Part shown: in pieces, positions 46,801 to 54,650 of the stretch
Numbering within the stretch: the first letter of the stretch is position 1
How the letters are laid out: each line of letters begins with the position of its first letter
Assembly (NCBI GenBank): GCA_022414725.1
Contig: CM039462.1
Span: forward strand, 80,231,044-80,295,043
Reading direction: 5' to 3'
From: Microglena sp. YARC
Taxonomy: Eukaryota > Chlorophyta > Chlorophyceae > Chlamydomonadales > Chlamydomonadaceae
Length of the DNA stretch: 64,000 nt
Notes under the pieces: model-generated
What the model saw: the letters and a program-made list of their open reading frames with translations, nothing else
Told to the model about the DNA's origin: nothing
Databases searched by the model: none
Program-made: the position numbers and the translations under genes

Positions 46801-49800
46801 TCCTTAACCTCTTCATCTTGCCCCAGCCTCACCCATCCTTCATCTTGACCCCTTTCATCTTGCCAGCCTCACCATCTTCCTCATGCAGCCCCACTTGCAT
46901 GCTCCTTAATCCCTGACCCCTTTCATCTTGCCCCAGCCTCACCATCTCCTCAGCCCCACTTGCATGCTCCTTAATCCCTGACCCCTTCATCTTGCCCCAG
47001 CCTCACCATCTCCTCAGCCCACTTGCATGCTCCTTAATCCCCCCCCTTCATCTTGCCCCAGCCTCACCATCTCCTAGGGCCCCACTTGCATGCTCCTTAA
47101 TCCCTGACCCCTTCATCTTGCCCCAGCCTCACCATCTCCTCAGCCCCACTTGCATGCTCCTTCCCCAAACTCCTCATTGCCCCAGCCTCACCATCTCCTC
47201 AGCCCCACTTGCATGCTCCTTAATCCCTGACCCCTTCATCTTGCCCCAGCCTCACCATCTCCTCAGCCCCACTCTGCATGCTCCTTAATCCCCTGACCCT
47301 TCATCTCTTGCCCCAGCCTCACCATCTCCTCAGCCCCACTTGCATGCTGCCTTAATCCTGACCCCTTCAATCTTTCCCCAGCCTCACCATCTCCTTCAGC
47401 CCCACTGCATGCTCCTTAATCCCTGACCCCTTCATCTTGCCCCAGCCTCACCATCTCCTCAGCCCCACTGCACTTAATCCCTGACCCCTTCATCTTGCCC
47501 CAGCCTCACCATCTCCTCAGCCCCACTTGCATGCTCCTTAATCCCCTACCCTTCATCTTGCCCAGCCTCACCATCTCCTCAGCCCCACTTTGCATGTTCC
47601 TTAATCCCTGACCCCTTCATCTGCCCCAGCCTCACCATCTCCTAGCCCCACTTGCATGCCTCCTTAATCCCTGACCCCTCATCTTGCCCCAGCTTCACCA
47701 TCTCCTCAGCCCCACTTGCATGGCTCCTTAATCCCTGACCCCTTCATCTTGCCCCAGCTCACCATCTCCTCAGCCCCACTTGCATGCTCCTTAATCCCTG
47801 ACCCCTCATCTTGCCCCAGCCTCACCACTTCTCCTCAGCCCCACTTGCATGCTCCTTAATCCCTGACCCCTTCATCTTGCCCCAGCCTCACCATCTCCTC
47901 AGCCCCACTTGCATGCTCCTTAATCCCTGACCCCTTCATCTTGCCCCAGCCTCACCATCTCCCTCAGCCCCACTTGCATGCTCCTTAATCCCTGACCCCT
48001 TTCATCTTGCCCAGCCTCACCATCTCCTTCAGCCCCACTTGCATGCTCCTTAATCCCTGAGCCCCTTCATCTTGCCCCAGCCTCACCATCTTCCTTCAGC
48101 CCACTTGCATGCTCCTTAATCCCTGACCCCTTCATCTTGCCCCAGCCTCACCATCTCCTCAGCCCCACTTGCATGCTCCTTAATCCCTGACCCCTTCATC
48201 TTGCCCCAGCCTCACCATCTCCTCAGCCCCACTTGCATGCTCCTTAATCCCTGACCCCTTCATCTTAACCCAGCCTCACCATCTCCTCAGCCCCACTTGC
48301 ATGCTCCTTAATCCTTTCATCTGCCTTAGCGCCCCTCTATCTCTTCTTATCTTAACCCCAGCCTCACCATCTCCTCAGCCCCACTTGCATGCTCCTTAAT
48401 CCCTGACCCCTTCATCTTGCCCCAGCCTCACCATCTCCTCAGCCCCACTTGCATGCTCCTTAATCCCTGACCCCGTTCATCTTGCCCCAGCCTCACCATC
48501 TCCTCAGCCCCACTTGCATGCTCCTTAATCCCTGACCCCTTCATCTTATCCCAGCCTCACCATCTCCTCAGCCCCACTTGCATGCTCCTTAATCCCTGAC
48601 CCCTTCATCTTGCCCCAGCCTCACCATCTCCTCAGCCCCACTTGCATGCTCCTTAATCCCTGACCCCTTCATCTTGCCCCAGCCTCACCATCTCCTTAGC
48701 CCCACTTGCATGCTTCACTTAATCCTCCAGCCCCTTCATCTCTTAAGCCCCAGCCTCACCATCTCCTCAGCCCCACTTGCATGCTCCTTAATCCTGACCC
48801 TTCATCTTGGCCCCGCCTCACCATCTCCTTAGCCTCACCATCTCCTCACCCCACTTGCATGCTACTAAATAGCCCCTGACCCCTTCATTCTTGCCCCAGC
48901 CTCACCATCTCCTCAGCCCCACTTGCATGCTCCTTAATTCCCTGACCCCTTTCTTGCCCCACCTCACCAATCTCCCTCCAGCCCCACTTGCATTGCTCCT
49001 TAATCCCTGACCCCTTCATCTTGCCCCAGCCTCACCATCTCCTCAGCCCCACTTGCATGCTCCTTAATCCCTGACCCCTTCATCTTGCCCCAGCCTCACC
49101 ATCTCCTCAGCCCCACTTGCATGCTCCTTAATCCCTGACCCCTTCATCTTGCCCCAGCCTCACCATCTCCTCAGCCCCACTTGCATGCTCCTTAATCCCT
49201 GACCCCTTCATCTTGCCCCATACCTTTCACCCATCTTCCTCCAGCCCCACTTGCATGCCTCCTTATCCCTGACCCCTTCATCTTCAGCCCCAGCCTCACC
49301 CCATTCTCCTCAGCCCCACTTGCATGCTCCTTAATCCCTGACCCCTTCATCTTGCCCCAGCCTCACCATCTCCTCAGCCCCACTTGCATGCTCCTTCACC
49401 CCCAACTCCTTCATCTTGCCCCAGCCTCACCATCTCCTCAGCCCCACTTGCATGCTCCTTAATCCCTGACCCCTTCATCTTGCCCCAGCCTCACCATCTC
49501 ATCAGCCCCACTTGCATGCTCCTTAATCCCTGACCCCTTCATCTTTCCGCAACCCAATCCTCCCCCACCTCAGAAAGTGGATGCCTACACACACAGTACA
49601 ACCTGTAGTGCTCTTTGGCAATTCTTTGCCTGCTCAACCTAAAGTCGTGCCATCCTGTGCAAGTGAAGGAAGCATCGATATCATCTCCCCTTGAATCAGA
49701 CACACTCATACACTCACACACACACTAGCACTAACACTAACACACTAACAGGCACGCACAAGCACGCTAACACACAGTCGCATACACTCACTCACACTAA

Positions 49801-50292
49801 CACACACGCACTCACATTACAAGCCACACGTACTAACACAGACACACACCCGCACACACAACACACACGCCCTCACACACATACACTCACACACTCACAC
49901 TAATACACACACTAACACACACTCCCACTCCAACACACACACATACACACTATCCATTTTCCCAGGTGCATCCTTACATGGAGCCCATGTTCCAGGCTGT
50001 CATGGCCACCAAGGCTAAGGCGGGGGACGAGGCAGGAGCGGAGGCCATGAAGAGGATGTTCCTCAAGGGTATGGTTCAGTTCCAGCAGCAACAACAGGCA
50101 CAAGCGCGGAGCGGACGAGGGGGCAGGGTAGGGCGGGGCCCTCCTGGTCCCGGGGCGCCAGCAGACAAACAGCGGGCAGGGGAGGCAGAAGGGTCGGGGC
50201 TAGATACTGCAGCACAGGAAGTGAGATGGGCGTGGATGCAGGGAGTCAGGAGGGTGAGGAGGTGCGTGTCGTGTGTGAGTTCTACAGTGTAG
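19184..50292 (+). CDS. Gene B: membrane-anchored Ala/Pro-rich TPR protein (whole gene span)
   Basis: Exons are joined by consistent phases: 19184-19612 (phase 0), 28551-30788 (0), optional 30849-30956 (0), 32405-32488 (0), 33526-33686 (ends with two bases), 34742-34882 (one base in, two out), 36769-36898 (one in, ends 0), then less certain exons near 41491-41770 and 42560-42662, and 49966-50292. The protein has an acidic, Pro-rich N-terminus, one membrane-spanning segment at residues about 104-125 followed by RKK, a linker of some 600 Ala/Pro-rich residues, a Lys/Glu-rich helix, then TPR helices ([14 protein letters not shown] and [13 protein letters not shown]). TPR units bind partner proteins; the partner is unknown. 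No enzyme domain seen. Frameshifts occur in the linker and in the 41-43 kb exons. Confidence 0.72.
20386..20575. mobile_element. MITE family M, copy 1, 10-bp target duplication
   Basis: Flanked by TGCCCATGCA at 20376-20385 and 20576-20585. The interior shares 'agcagcttctaagcagct' and 'tagtggctgggtcagggagct' with the copies at 40023-40215 and 50522-50724. Its inverted ends are the most decayed of the three. Confidence 0.65.
20640..21830 (+). repeat. About 165-bp tandem repeats
   Basis: Six to seven imperfect units carrying 'cctgcattggccatgcaaac', 'tccacactccctt', 'atgcccatgcaacagctt' and 'ctgttgtcgtccttgcaagc', spaced about 140-240 bp. The 200-residue His/Cys-rich frames are translations of the repeat. 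Confidence 0.85.
21830..22400 (+). repeat. About 133-bp tandem repeats
   Basis: Units marked by 'tgtgccttctttgattcttc' at about 21950, 22084 and 22216, and 'acttgcgctagaaggcaagg'. Three to four copies with growing decay at the left. Confidence 0.85.
22430..27790 (+). repeat. 62-bp satellite, about 85 units, in an intron
   Basis: The monomer is 'ttgaccatgcaaactcttgc' + 'gttgagcatgcaaactcaca' + 'tcacacccgcatcgcactcg' + 'ca' (62 bases). Variant types alternate (catgtaaactc/cactcccgc; cagcacactcg), and a higher-order unit of 536 bp is visible from the near-identical blocks beginning at 26778 and 27314. Occasional half-units ('catgcaaactcatgcgttgag') occur. No gene lies inside; frames rich in [12 protein letters not shown] are satellite translation. 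Confidence 0.95.
27790..28400 (+). repeat. About 107-bp tandem repeats
   Basis: Five units with 'ttatgcaccctggcattcc', 'cttatccatgcacacccgctc', 'gggcaacattt' and 'gtgctactcgtag', spaced 106-108 bp (27901, 28009, 28115). Confidence 0.88.
28551..30788 (+). CDS. Gene B exon 2: Ala/Pro-rich linker and charged helix
   Basis: 746 codons, phase 0 at both ends, GTGAGT donor at 30789. The left part is Lys/Ala/Pro-rich, then come six tandem units of the type [14 protein letters not shown] (genomic about 28767-29170), then [12 protein letters not shown] sequence. Between about 29533 and 30264 the open frame turns into [15 protein letters not shown] sequence; a single extra C at 29532-29535 and a single missing C near 30262-30266 would explain this. 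After 30270 the frame gives Ala/Pro again, an acidic and lysine-rich region and the helix [21 protein letters not shown] end. The length stays divisible by three either way. Confidence 0.78.
30849..30956 (+). CDS. Gene B, duplicated cassette exon (36 codons)
   Basis: A phase-0/phase-0 copy of the end of exon 2: 'gagcag|CCC', reading [36 protein letters not shown], then GTGAGT. Skipping or including it would not change the frame. Confidence 0.6.
30957..31440 (+). repeat. Decayed tandem copies of the exon 2 end and its donor
   Basis: Three further copies, at about 31000-31120, 31170-31300 and 31350-31437, keep the text for [17 protein letters not shown] and the GTGAGTGGG donor but carry indels and stops upstream. 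The last is cut off at 'gcaacggagga'. Confidence 0.8.
31441..32404 (+). other. AT-rich intron with an exon relic and CCCTAACCCACA repeats
   Basis: 31612-31680 is a frameshifted copy of the exon at 32405 ('aagcaagctgcgctgaaggc', 'gaggaaggaactgtgcggcc'). 31700-32150 is AT-rich, with four repeats of 'cctagcc..tacaactgaagcatacgttcctttt'. 32190-32400 is 'ccctaacccacatcc' repeats leading to the acceptor; these resemble telomeric CCCTAA but are internal and irregular. Confidence 0.7.
32405..32488 (+). CDS. Gene B exon, 28 codons
   Basis: Acceptor 'cacatcacag', donor GTAGGT, 84 nt, phase 0/0. Reads [19 protein letters not shown] then TVRPKIVAE, an amphipathic helix that follows naturally from the LWKAQ helix of exon 2. 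Confidence 0.75.
32489..32745 (+). repeat. Donor-derived tandem repeat
   Basis: The exon end plus donor ('attgtagccgag|gtaggtgcc', 'aggctgtcactcagt', 'ttttggtaccagggtaatt') is repeated about four times at a spacing near 65 bp. Confidence 0.8.
32746..33525 (+). repeat. Acceptor-derived copies and a TCACCACTCCATCCC minisatellite
   Basis: Partial copies of the next exon start lie at about 32731-32775 and 33400-33460 ('cag|gtctcctccacagtatctga', 'catgttctttgcccatga'). Between them a minisatellite of 'caattcactatgtgcaccgt' + 'caccactccatcccacccca' units resembles the acceptor text 'gaactatgtgcag'. Confidence 0.75.
33526..33686 (+). CDS. Gene B exon with first TPR helix pair
   Basis: Acceptor 'ctatgtgcag', donor 'gacaa|gtgagtg', 161 nt. 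Reads [19 protein letters not shown], then an Ala-rich helix, then [20 protein letters not shown], matching the TPR pattern of small residues at helix packing positions (L-N-L-G..Y). Ends with two bases (AA), completed by the G of the next exon. Confidence 0.8.
33687..34741 (+). repeat. Intron of junction copies
   Basis: The junction 'acaa|gtgagtgtgggttggggg' is repeated about ten times to 34350. It includes two longer exon copies (33791-33877 and 33955-34015) that carry 'tatcaagctgtctaacaact' and decay. Two partial copies of the next exon (34478-34560, 34618-34700; 'gagttgcatgagcacgcc') precede the real one. Confidence 0.8.
34742..34882 (+). CDS. Gene B exon with TPR helix
   Basis: Acceptor 'ttgcccaccag', donor 'gctgctag|gtgagg', 141 nt (one base in, two out). 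Reads [20 protein letters not shown] then [20 protein letters not shown], the second helix of a TPR and the start of another. Only this third copy has an acceptor giving the right phase; the two earlier copies do not. Confidence 0.78.
34883..35620 (+). repeat. Donor-derived GCTGCTAGGTGAGG / GGTTGGTT minisatellite
   Basis: The last 46 bases of the exon plus donor are repeated once at 34927-34982. Then 'gctgctaggtgagg' followed by 'ctggttgttggttggttgg' recurs about twenty times. Each unit contains a potential AG|GTGAG splice donor. Confidence 0.85.
36121..36229 (+). CDS. Gene B, alternative terminal exon (copy 4 of the array)
   Basis: Reads (S)[19 protein letters not shown], an Ala run, then EKILFDSP and TAG. 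The acceptor gives the same phase as the main path. An AATAAA lies at 36287-36292, 58 bases after the stop. If used, the protein would end here and lose the later region. Confidence 0.45.
36570..36675 (+). CDS. Gene B, alternative terminal exon (copy 6 of the array)
   Basis: Reads (S)[33 protein letters not shown] and TAG at 36673-36675. Same acceptor and phase as copies 4 and 7, with an acidic instead of alanine stretch before the shared ILFDSP end. ILFDSP in two independent copies suggests selection or recent duplication. Confidence 0.45.
36769..36898 (+). CDS. Gene B exon (copy 7 of the array), continuing form
   Basis: 130 nt: one base completing Ser, then 43 codons reading [20 protein letters not shown], then [20 protein letters not shown], donor GTATGC at 36899, phase 0. 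It is the only copy leading to a splice donor after the long form. Confidence 0.7.
36899..37440 (+). other. AT-rich intron; nothing coding recognised
   Basis: Contains irregular CCCTAAACCC and TATATAG runs (36945-37080) and two partial repeats of 'attggaatc.tg..ctggttgctgtc'. At 37385-37440 is the first [15 protein letters not shown] copy. Confidence 0.5.
37455..38013 (+). repeat. About 97-bp tandem repeats, six units
   Basis: 'tttctgaatcaccccatggt' + 'ccgctacccgtagccccaag' + 'aaggaacagtggttaggtgc' + 'atgttgcatttgccgtgtat'. Units are close to identical. It ends where an R1 copy begins. Confidence 0.9.
38014..38229 (+). repeat. Dispersed repeat R1 (copy 4)
   Basis: Head 'ggcggagcctccccttctgg', middle 'gataaagcctgacatctcag', end 'ccgcgacgctgcatataact'. 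Includes a short CCAT run. It interrupts the 97-bp array. Confidence 0.75.
38270..39110 (+). repeat. GT plus poly-G run, and four units of the 64-bp satellite
   Basis: A GT run and a G tract of about 33 bases (38288-38321) are followed at about 38590 by a relic of the 'gagtccatgcagcaattact' exon text, and at 38780-39020 by four units of the satellite that dominates 44.2-49.5 kb. Confidence 0.75.
39111..40008 (+). other. Intronic DNA without a recognised exon, apart from cassette copies
   Basis: 39100-39300 has repeated 'ttgaacttggctgcatagc' text as at 15.6 kb. Cassette copies lie at 39439 and 39736, each followed by one or two satellite units. 39890-39970 contains 'ttacgtgccaggcactgcca', which recurs at 50950-51070. 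Confidence 0.5.
40023..40215. mobile_element. MITE family M, copy 2, 14-15 bp target duplication
   Basis: Flanked by ACCACTGCCACCCA at 40009-40022 and 40216-40229 (the preceding C also matches). Imperfect inverted ends of about 30 bp: 'tcttcagctaaaagcagcag' on the left against 'ctgctgctcgtagctgaaaa' on the right. No gene inside. Confidence 0.78.
40230..41490 (+). other. C- and CA-rich intron with decayed exon copies
   Basis: Poly-C or CA runs at 40260-40300, 40480-40497, 40695-40800 and 40863-40910. Decayed copies of the next exon start at about 40940-41035, 41108-41200 and 41325-41400 ('cag.cagacgag.aaacccaag'). Confidence 0.6.
41491..41770 (+). pseudogene. Gene B TPR exon(s), frameshifted as given
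   Basis: Begins at an acceptor 'cccgagcag' with [19 protein letters not shown]. Later TPR-like text appears in other frames: [26 protein letters not shown] and [17 protein letters not shown]. Several single-base indels would be needed to make one frame. Either this is a decayed segment or the sequence has uncorrected indels; the neighbouring DNA (42-47 kb) shows the same kind of error. The TPR character is clear even though the frame is not. Confidence 0.5.
41771..42640 (+). repeat. About 240-bp tandem units around a CRTxxELE exon start
   Basis: Three to four units with 'aacaaccttgg.ctt.ca', 'agtgtgaaaacatgtag' and 'tgccgcactct.ttgagctgga'. One near 42017-42070 keeps the frame [12 protein letters not shown]; the others carry one-base changes. 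Confidence 0.65.
42560..42662 (+). pseudogene. Gene B TPR-like exon, one-base frameshift as given
   Basis: Reads CRTLFELE and then, after one missing G compared with the copy at 42030, [20 protein letters not shown] and QQLMGTK up to a GTGAGG donor near 42667. The helix pattern fits the end of a TPR. Partial copies of its 3' end ('gagtccatgcagcaa') lie at 38595, 42855, 42970, 43125 and 43755. Confidence 0.5.
42668..44230 (+). repeat. Noisy tandem repeats of exon ends and ATATTAGGTCATGTGCC
   Basis: 42790-43170 holds partial exon-end copies. 43190-43720 holds roughly 20-60-bp units of 'gtgccatattaggtcatg' and 'tcatattaggacacatttgc' with many single-base gains and losses between adjacent units. 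Confidence 0.7.
44230..49545 (+). repeat. 64-bp C-rich satellite, about 80 units, in an intron
   Basis: The monomer is 'cttcatcttgccccagcctc' + 'accatctcctcagccccact' + 'tgcatgctccttaatccctg' + 'accc' (64 bases). From 44.2 to about 46.3 kb units are heavily scrambled; from 46.9 to 49.5 kb most are identical. The same monomer occurs at 38780-39020 and after several cassette copies. Not a gene. Confidence 0.95.
49690..49965 (+). repeat. CACACTAACA low-complexity tract
   Basis: CA-rich 'cacactaacacacac' text runs into the polypyrimidine stretch 'tatccattttcccag' of the next exon. Confidence 0.85.
49966..50292 (+). CDS. Gene B last exon
   Basis: Acceptor 'ccattttcccag'. Reads [39 protein letters not shown], a five-Gln run, then an Arg/Gly/Pro-rich tail to TAG at 50290-50292. 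A GTGAGA at 50221 could also serve as donor ('gcacaggaa|gtgaga'), with a possible acceptor 'gtgtgcag' at 50380. The Gln and RGG-like tail would be disordered. Confidence 0.68.
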   Translation: MHPYMEPMFQAVMATKAKAGDEAGAEAMKRMFLKGMVQFQQQQQAQARSGRGGRVGRGPPGPGAPADKQRAGEAEGSGLDTAAQEVRWAWMQGVRRVRRCVSCVSSTV

Positions 50293-50521
50293 GGGCGGCC
50301 ACCTTTAGCACAGCCTCTTTGTCTACCCCTGGACTGGAACGCACACAACACAAACATAAGTATCATATGTGTGTGTGCAGCCAAACCACCTTGTACCTTC
50401 ATTTATTACCATTTATTTATTTATTAGTTTATTTGTGCCAGCTGCTAGTGTGAGCTTAACTAATGTGTGCAAGGCATGACTTGAGCTTAAAAATCCCTAG
50501 CCACAGTAATGTGGTAGGGCA

Positions 50522-50724
50522 TAGCTTTCCTTTTCAGCTATGAGGGGCAGCTTCTAGGCAGCCCCCGGGCCCTCACTTCATCCAAACCTTAAGCAAACCG
50601 CAGGTCACCAGCAGGGCTGATATCGTCAGCTTTCCAGTGCTCCTATTCATCTTTGGATTGGCCCAGTGGTAATTTCCGGGAGCTGCTAGTAGAAGCTGCT
50701 GCTGGTAGCCGAAGAGAAAAACCC
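50522..50724. mobile_element. MITE family M, copy 3, 12-bp target duplication
   Basis: Flanked by TGTGGTAGGGCA at 50510-50521 and 50725-50736. Inverted ends 'cttttcagctatgaggggca' on the left and 'gctggtagccgaagagaaaa' on the right. The interior contains 'ttggcccagtgg', shared with copy 2. Confidence 0.78.
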
Positions 50725-50839
50725 TGTGGTAGGGCACCTGCTCTGTGGGGTAGTGTGTTTTCACAGTCTAGCCGGTACAGGCATAGCCAAATAGGCCCAA
50801 TAGACTTTCCCAACCTCAATATTGGGAAGGGCTGCGTAC

Positions 50840-51545
50840 AAACATGCACTGGGTGCAAGGCACTACAAAACGATACATTAAAGCACGTGAGCCTTTGGAG
50901 CCCATTTACATGAATCACGAAAAAAAACGCCAAGCCTGGAGATCCAAAGTTCACGTGCCCAGGCACTGCACCAGCACCGTAACAGTTCACGTGCCAGGCA
51001 CTTTGCCAGCACCGGAACGTGTTAGAGATGGTAACAGTTCACGTGCCAGGCACTGCCAGCACCGTAACCTGAAGTCCCCCATCTACGTTTTTCGCGGAAC
51101 CCAAATGGCAAAACTCGTCTCTTGTAGTATCCTGACAACCACTGGTGGACGAAGGTAGGATTGAACGGAGTTTTTACATGGGTTCTCAGAGAACTCTGGG
51201 CTGCTTACTGTCTTCCAATTCCAAGTCTCCACTTGTGGTGCGGAAAGCCGGGGCAGGGGGGCATACTGAGCGGGATCTTAGTATCTAAATCGGCCATTTC
51301 ATGTCTGAGTTGTTACACTTACAGAGACCAGGTTACCAGCGGGGCATACTAAGCAGGCGGCTTAGTATCATAGATATCTATATTCAATTGGGTTGTTTGC
51401 ACCCCTACGGAAAACACGGGGGGGCATACTGGGTGGGCCTTCGTATCATATTAATATGGAGTTGTGGTACACCTAGAGGACAACCAGGGGGGCACACCCC
51501 AAGCGGGCTTATAGTCTCGACTGGATTGATTGGCCCCTAGTTGTA
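50840..51545 (+). repeat. Short repeats: TTCACGTGCCAGGCACTGCC and GGGGCATACT units
   Basis: 'gttcacgtgccaggcactgc' + 'cagcaccgtaac' occurs three times (50950-51070), with relatives at 39940 and 40320. 51250-51510 has four decayed units of 'ggggcatactgagcgggctt' + 'agtatca'. Confidence 0.65.
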
Positions 51546-53470
51546 ACAGTGCACACCACACACCTACGTGACACAAAACCCTAAGCATGAGGATATGTCC
51601 GAGCCATCCACGCCCACAATGACTGCCGCCATGCACAGTTGATCCAAAGTATAATCTTGAATTGTTGAAAAAGAACAACCTTTGCGAAATACTTCCGTGG
51701 TCGAAAAGAATCGAAAAAAAAAATTTACAAAACAAAACACTCACTTGAACTCCCACTCGACGCTCGCTCCTCTTCTCCCCCCCCAGCCCCTCCTCACCTC
51801 ACTCTCGGCGTACAGAAACACAACATGCTGCCACTCAGCCGCTCCGCGACTGTCCCTCTCTCAGGGCAGCCTTCACTGAAACTTTATCATGCTCCCACCC
51901 CTAACACAAGCATATAGTTACCTCTGCCGGAGGTGACTAGAGCAGTTGGCAATCCATGTACAAATTCAAAGTAATTTACTCTGCTCTCTGCGGGAGCGCA
52001 CTTTTTTATTGAAAGGATCTTCACCCCAGGAAGTGAGCCTCCAGTAGTATGTCTTTGTATCTGTATACTCTCAGACCGTCTGCCAGGTAACATTTAATAC
52101 TTATTACTGTCTCTTAAGGAAAATGTTATTCATAATGCAACTACGTATTCAGAAATAAGTTCATGAAAATTTTGGGCTCTTGGCGTTAGATGATATCACC
52201 TCTACCGACCACTTGGTCCTCAATGAACGTTTCGGAAGATATATCACCTACATGGGGCTCAATGGTCGAAGCAATGGCATTCCGCTTTGGGAATAAAATC
52301 GTTGATCGCAAGGACGATGATTTTTGTGAAAATAGCCTTGCCTAGAAGAATGGCGACCAGAGAGATTAGCAGCAAACAATGCTGGTCTGGTTCATCTAAG
52401 TGGATTATTAAGATGCATTCAGAGATAAGGTGATAATGTCGCATATGTAGAACATTTTCTCTGCGGTATTATTCAATAGATAATCAGACTTCGCTAAGCA
52501 AGGATCGAAAATGGCAATTGAAGGCCATACTTAAAATACAGAACAGAAGTGGGCGACTGGCAATCCCGGACAGTGAAAAAACCAAAAAAAGTGCAGGGTT
52601 CACTGTAGATTGAAGCCAAAACTAGACGCGCCCCAAACCTCTTGACGTTAGGATTCGGCAGTCAAGTCACCCTCGAAAGAGACTGCCTAGTAAATAACAG
52701 CCGGAGAGTGCACAGCCCCAGTTTATGAGGCGACGCGATTACCGCAACTTTTTGTGCCGTGGTGCAAGCGCCACCACAGAGGTGTACGAGACACACATTA
52801 CCGCTCACTTTAAATTGTGAAGAACGCCCCCTCTTTTACCACGACCAGGACAGCACCACCACCAAGTCTAAGAGGTGCTTCACGAGGGCAAGCAACAAGG
52901 TTACACTTGCAAACAAAACAACTTTGTGACGAGCGAGGGCTCGGCGGGGCCTCCCATCCCATCAACCAGGCCATTTCCCCAATTTTAACCATACCCAACT
53001 CAAGGGCAGTCACGCCCTTGTCATCATTAGCCAGGCTCTACAGAATCCAGACGAAGCCGCGAAACTGCTACTGGCCAATGAAGCTTGCTGCTCCTACATG
53101 TCTCCTGGGCCTGGAGCAAGTTATACGGATCGAAGACATAAAGTGGGATTTGTAGCTGAAGTTGCGCCTGCTTCAAGGAGCGCCTGCCGGCCTGGCTGTG
53201 CTCCGAGCTTGCCAAAGTCAGTGGTTTGGTTGCGATTCGATGCAAATCGCGGATGCTCGTGAGTTGCGAGTGCCGCACGGCTTGAGTTTTATGCGTTGCA
53301 GTCTATTCAACCAATTTATAGAGAACACAGAGATTCTAGATCTAGAGCATAGACATGATAGATTCTATGTAGGCTCCAGAGACAGCCTAGAGACTCAAGA
53401 TACAGTACAGACACGCAGAGCCAGTACAGATATTGGCGAGTTCCCTGAATGTATGGATTGTTTGGATACT
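51546..53470. other. No confident gene
   Basis: A fragment at 52010-52090 matches the retrotransposon 3' part seen at 18185-18335. Frames at 52817-53155 and 53027-53278 on opposite strands are open, but neither has supporting splice phases or motifs. 53330-53420 has 'tagatctagagcatagacat'-type short repeats. Confidence 0.4.
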
Positions 53471-53479
53471 TCCACACTC

Positions 53480-54020
53480 AAACACGGGCACATGCACACA
53501 CTAGCAATGACGCACACACGCACACTAATACACACACACACCAACGCACACACTGACACGCCTGACACGCACGACACACTTGAACACACTCACACTCTTC
53601 ACACTCTCACATTTACACATACACTTACACACACACTAACACACACATTTACAGACACACACAAACTCTCCAACACACGCACACACAAACACAATTACGC
53701 ACACAATTACACACACACACACAATAACTGACACACACATAAACCCCTTCTCTGTAACATACACTCTCACACTAACACACAGGCAAATTAACACACGTAC
53801 ACACACACGGTACACCACACACTAACAGTACAGCACAAACACACTAACCCAGACACACACAAACTTGCTAACACTCACACTCTCACAATCTAACACATAG
53901 TCAAACTAACTAACACACTTACACAACACTCGCCACACCCACACCCAAACTATACACTCACTAACACTCTCAGACTAACACACTGGTTTACCCGCATACA
54001 CAAAGACACGCACACTAACA
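53480..54020 (+). repeat. CACACTAACAC low-complexity tract
   Basis: CA-rich text like 49690-49965; His/Thr frames here are simple-repeat translation. Confidence 0.9.
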
Positions 54021-54029
54021 CATCCACAC

Positions 54030-54368
54030 CAGGGTATGTGCAGGTTGTGCAGGACGCGTGTCCTTGCGTCCCAGACGCAACATCGGTCCCCGTTGCGTCC
54101 CGGACGCAGGTTCAGGATGTTGGTTGCGTCCCGGACGCAGGTTCGGGATGTTGGTTGCGTCTCACCCATCAGGTTGATTGGCCCACCACCACTCCATTGC
54201 CTTGGCTGGTGGGTTCTGTTGATAATATGGACGCAGCCTGCAGGGATCGGGCCGGGTCGGTGCGTCCCAGGACGCAAACTACCGAACTGGGTGCATCCCA
54301 GGACGCAACCTACCGAATTAGGGTGCGTCCCAGGACGCAACCCCTGGGGTCCGTTTTGAAGTACCCTG
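54030..54368 (+). mobile_element. GCGTCC-palindrome element, copy 2 (hAT-like ends)
   Basis: Ends CAGGGTA (54030) and TACCCTG (54362-54368). Flanking 8-mers atccacac and atcccaca agree if one base has shifted. The interior carries at least six TTGCGTCCCRGGACGCAA-type palindromes or half-sites. Related to 17432-17694, and its ends resemble those of the MITE at 14808. Confidence 0.7.
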
Positions 54369-54369
54369 A

Positions 54370-54600
54370 TCCCACACTAACATCCACTCACAATGTAGGC
54401 ATAGCATTACATTTCGTTACATTACATGTTGAGTACATTAACGTTAGTAGTTACATGTACATTACGTTAGATTACATTTACATAGGTACATTACTGTTAC
54501 CCGGTTACATTACATGATGTGTACATTCTGCGTACATACGTTGCCACTTACATGTAGAGTACGTTGCGTTACATTAAAAGACATATCATTTCAAGTAAGA
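54370..54600 (+). repeat. GTTACATTACAT low-complexity tract
   Basis: Irregular 'acattacgttacattacatg' units. Confidence 0.75.
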
Positions 54601-54650
54601 TAAAAACATTTATAGACTTTCATGCTGGGATCAATGAGAATTGCAGAGAG

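Noticed and set aside
45058..47288. Pro/Leu/His-rich proteins
   Set aside because: Translations of the 64-bp satellite; length depends on indels.
52817..53278. Protein-coding gene on either strand
   Set aside because: Open frames overlap on opposite strands and none has splice support, motifs or a clear start context.
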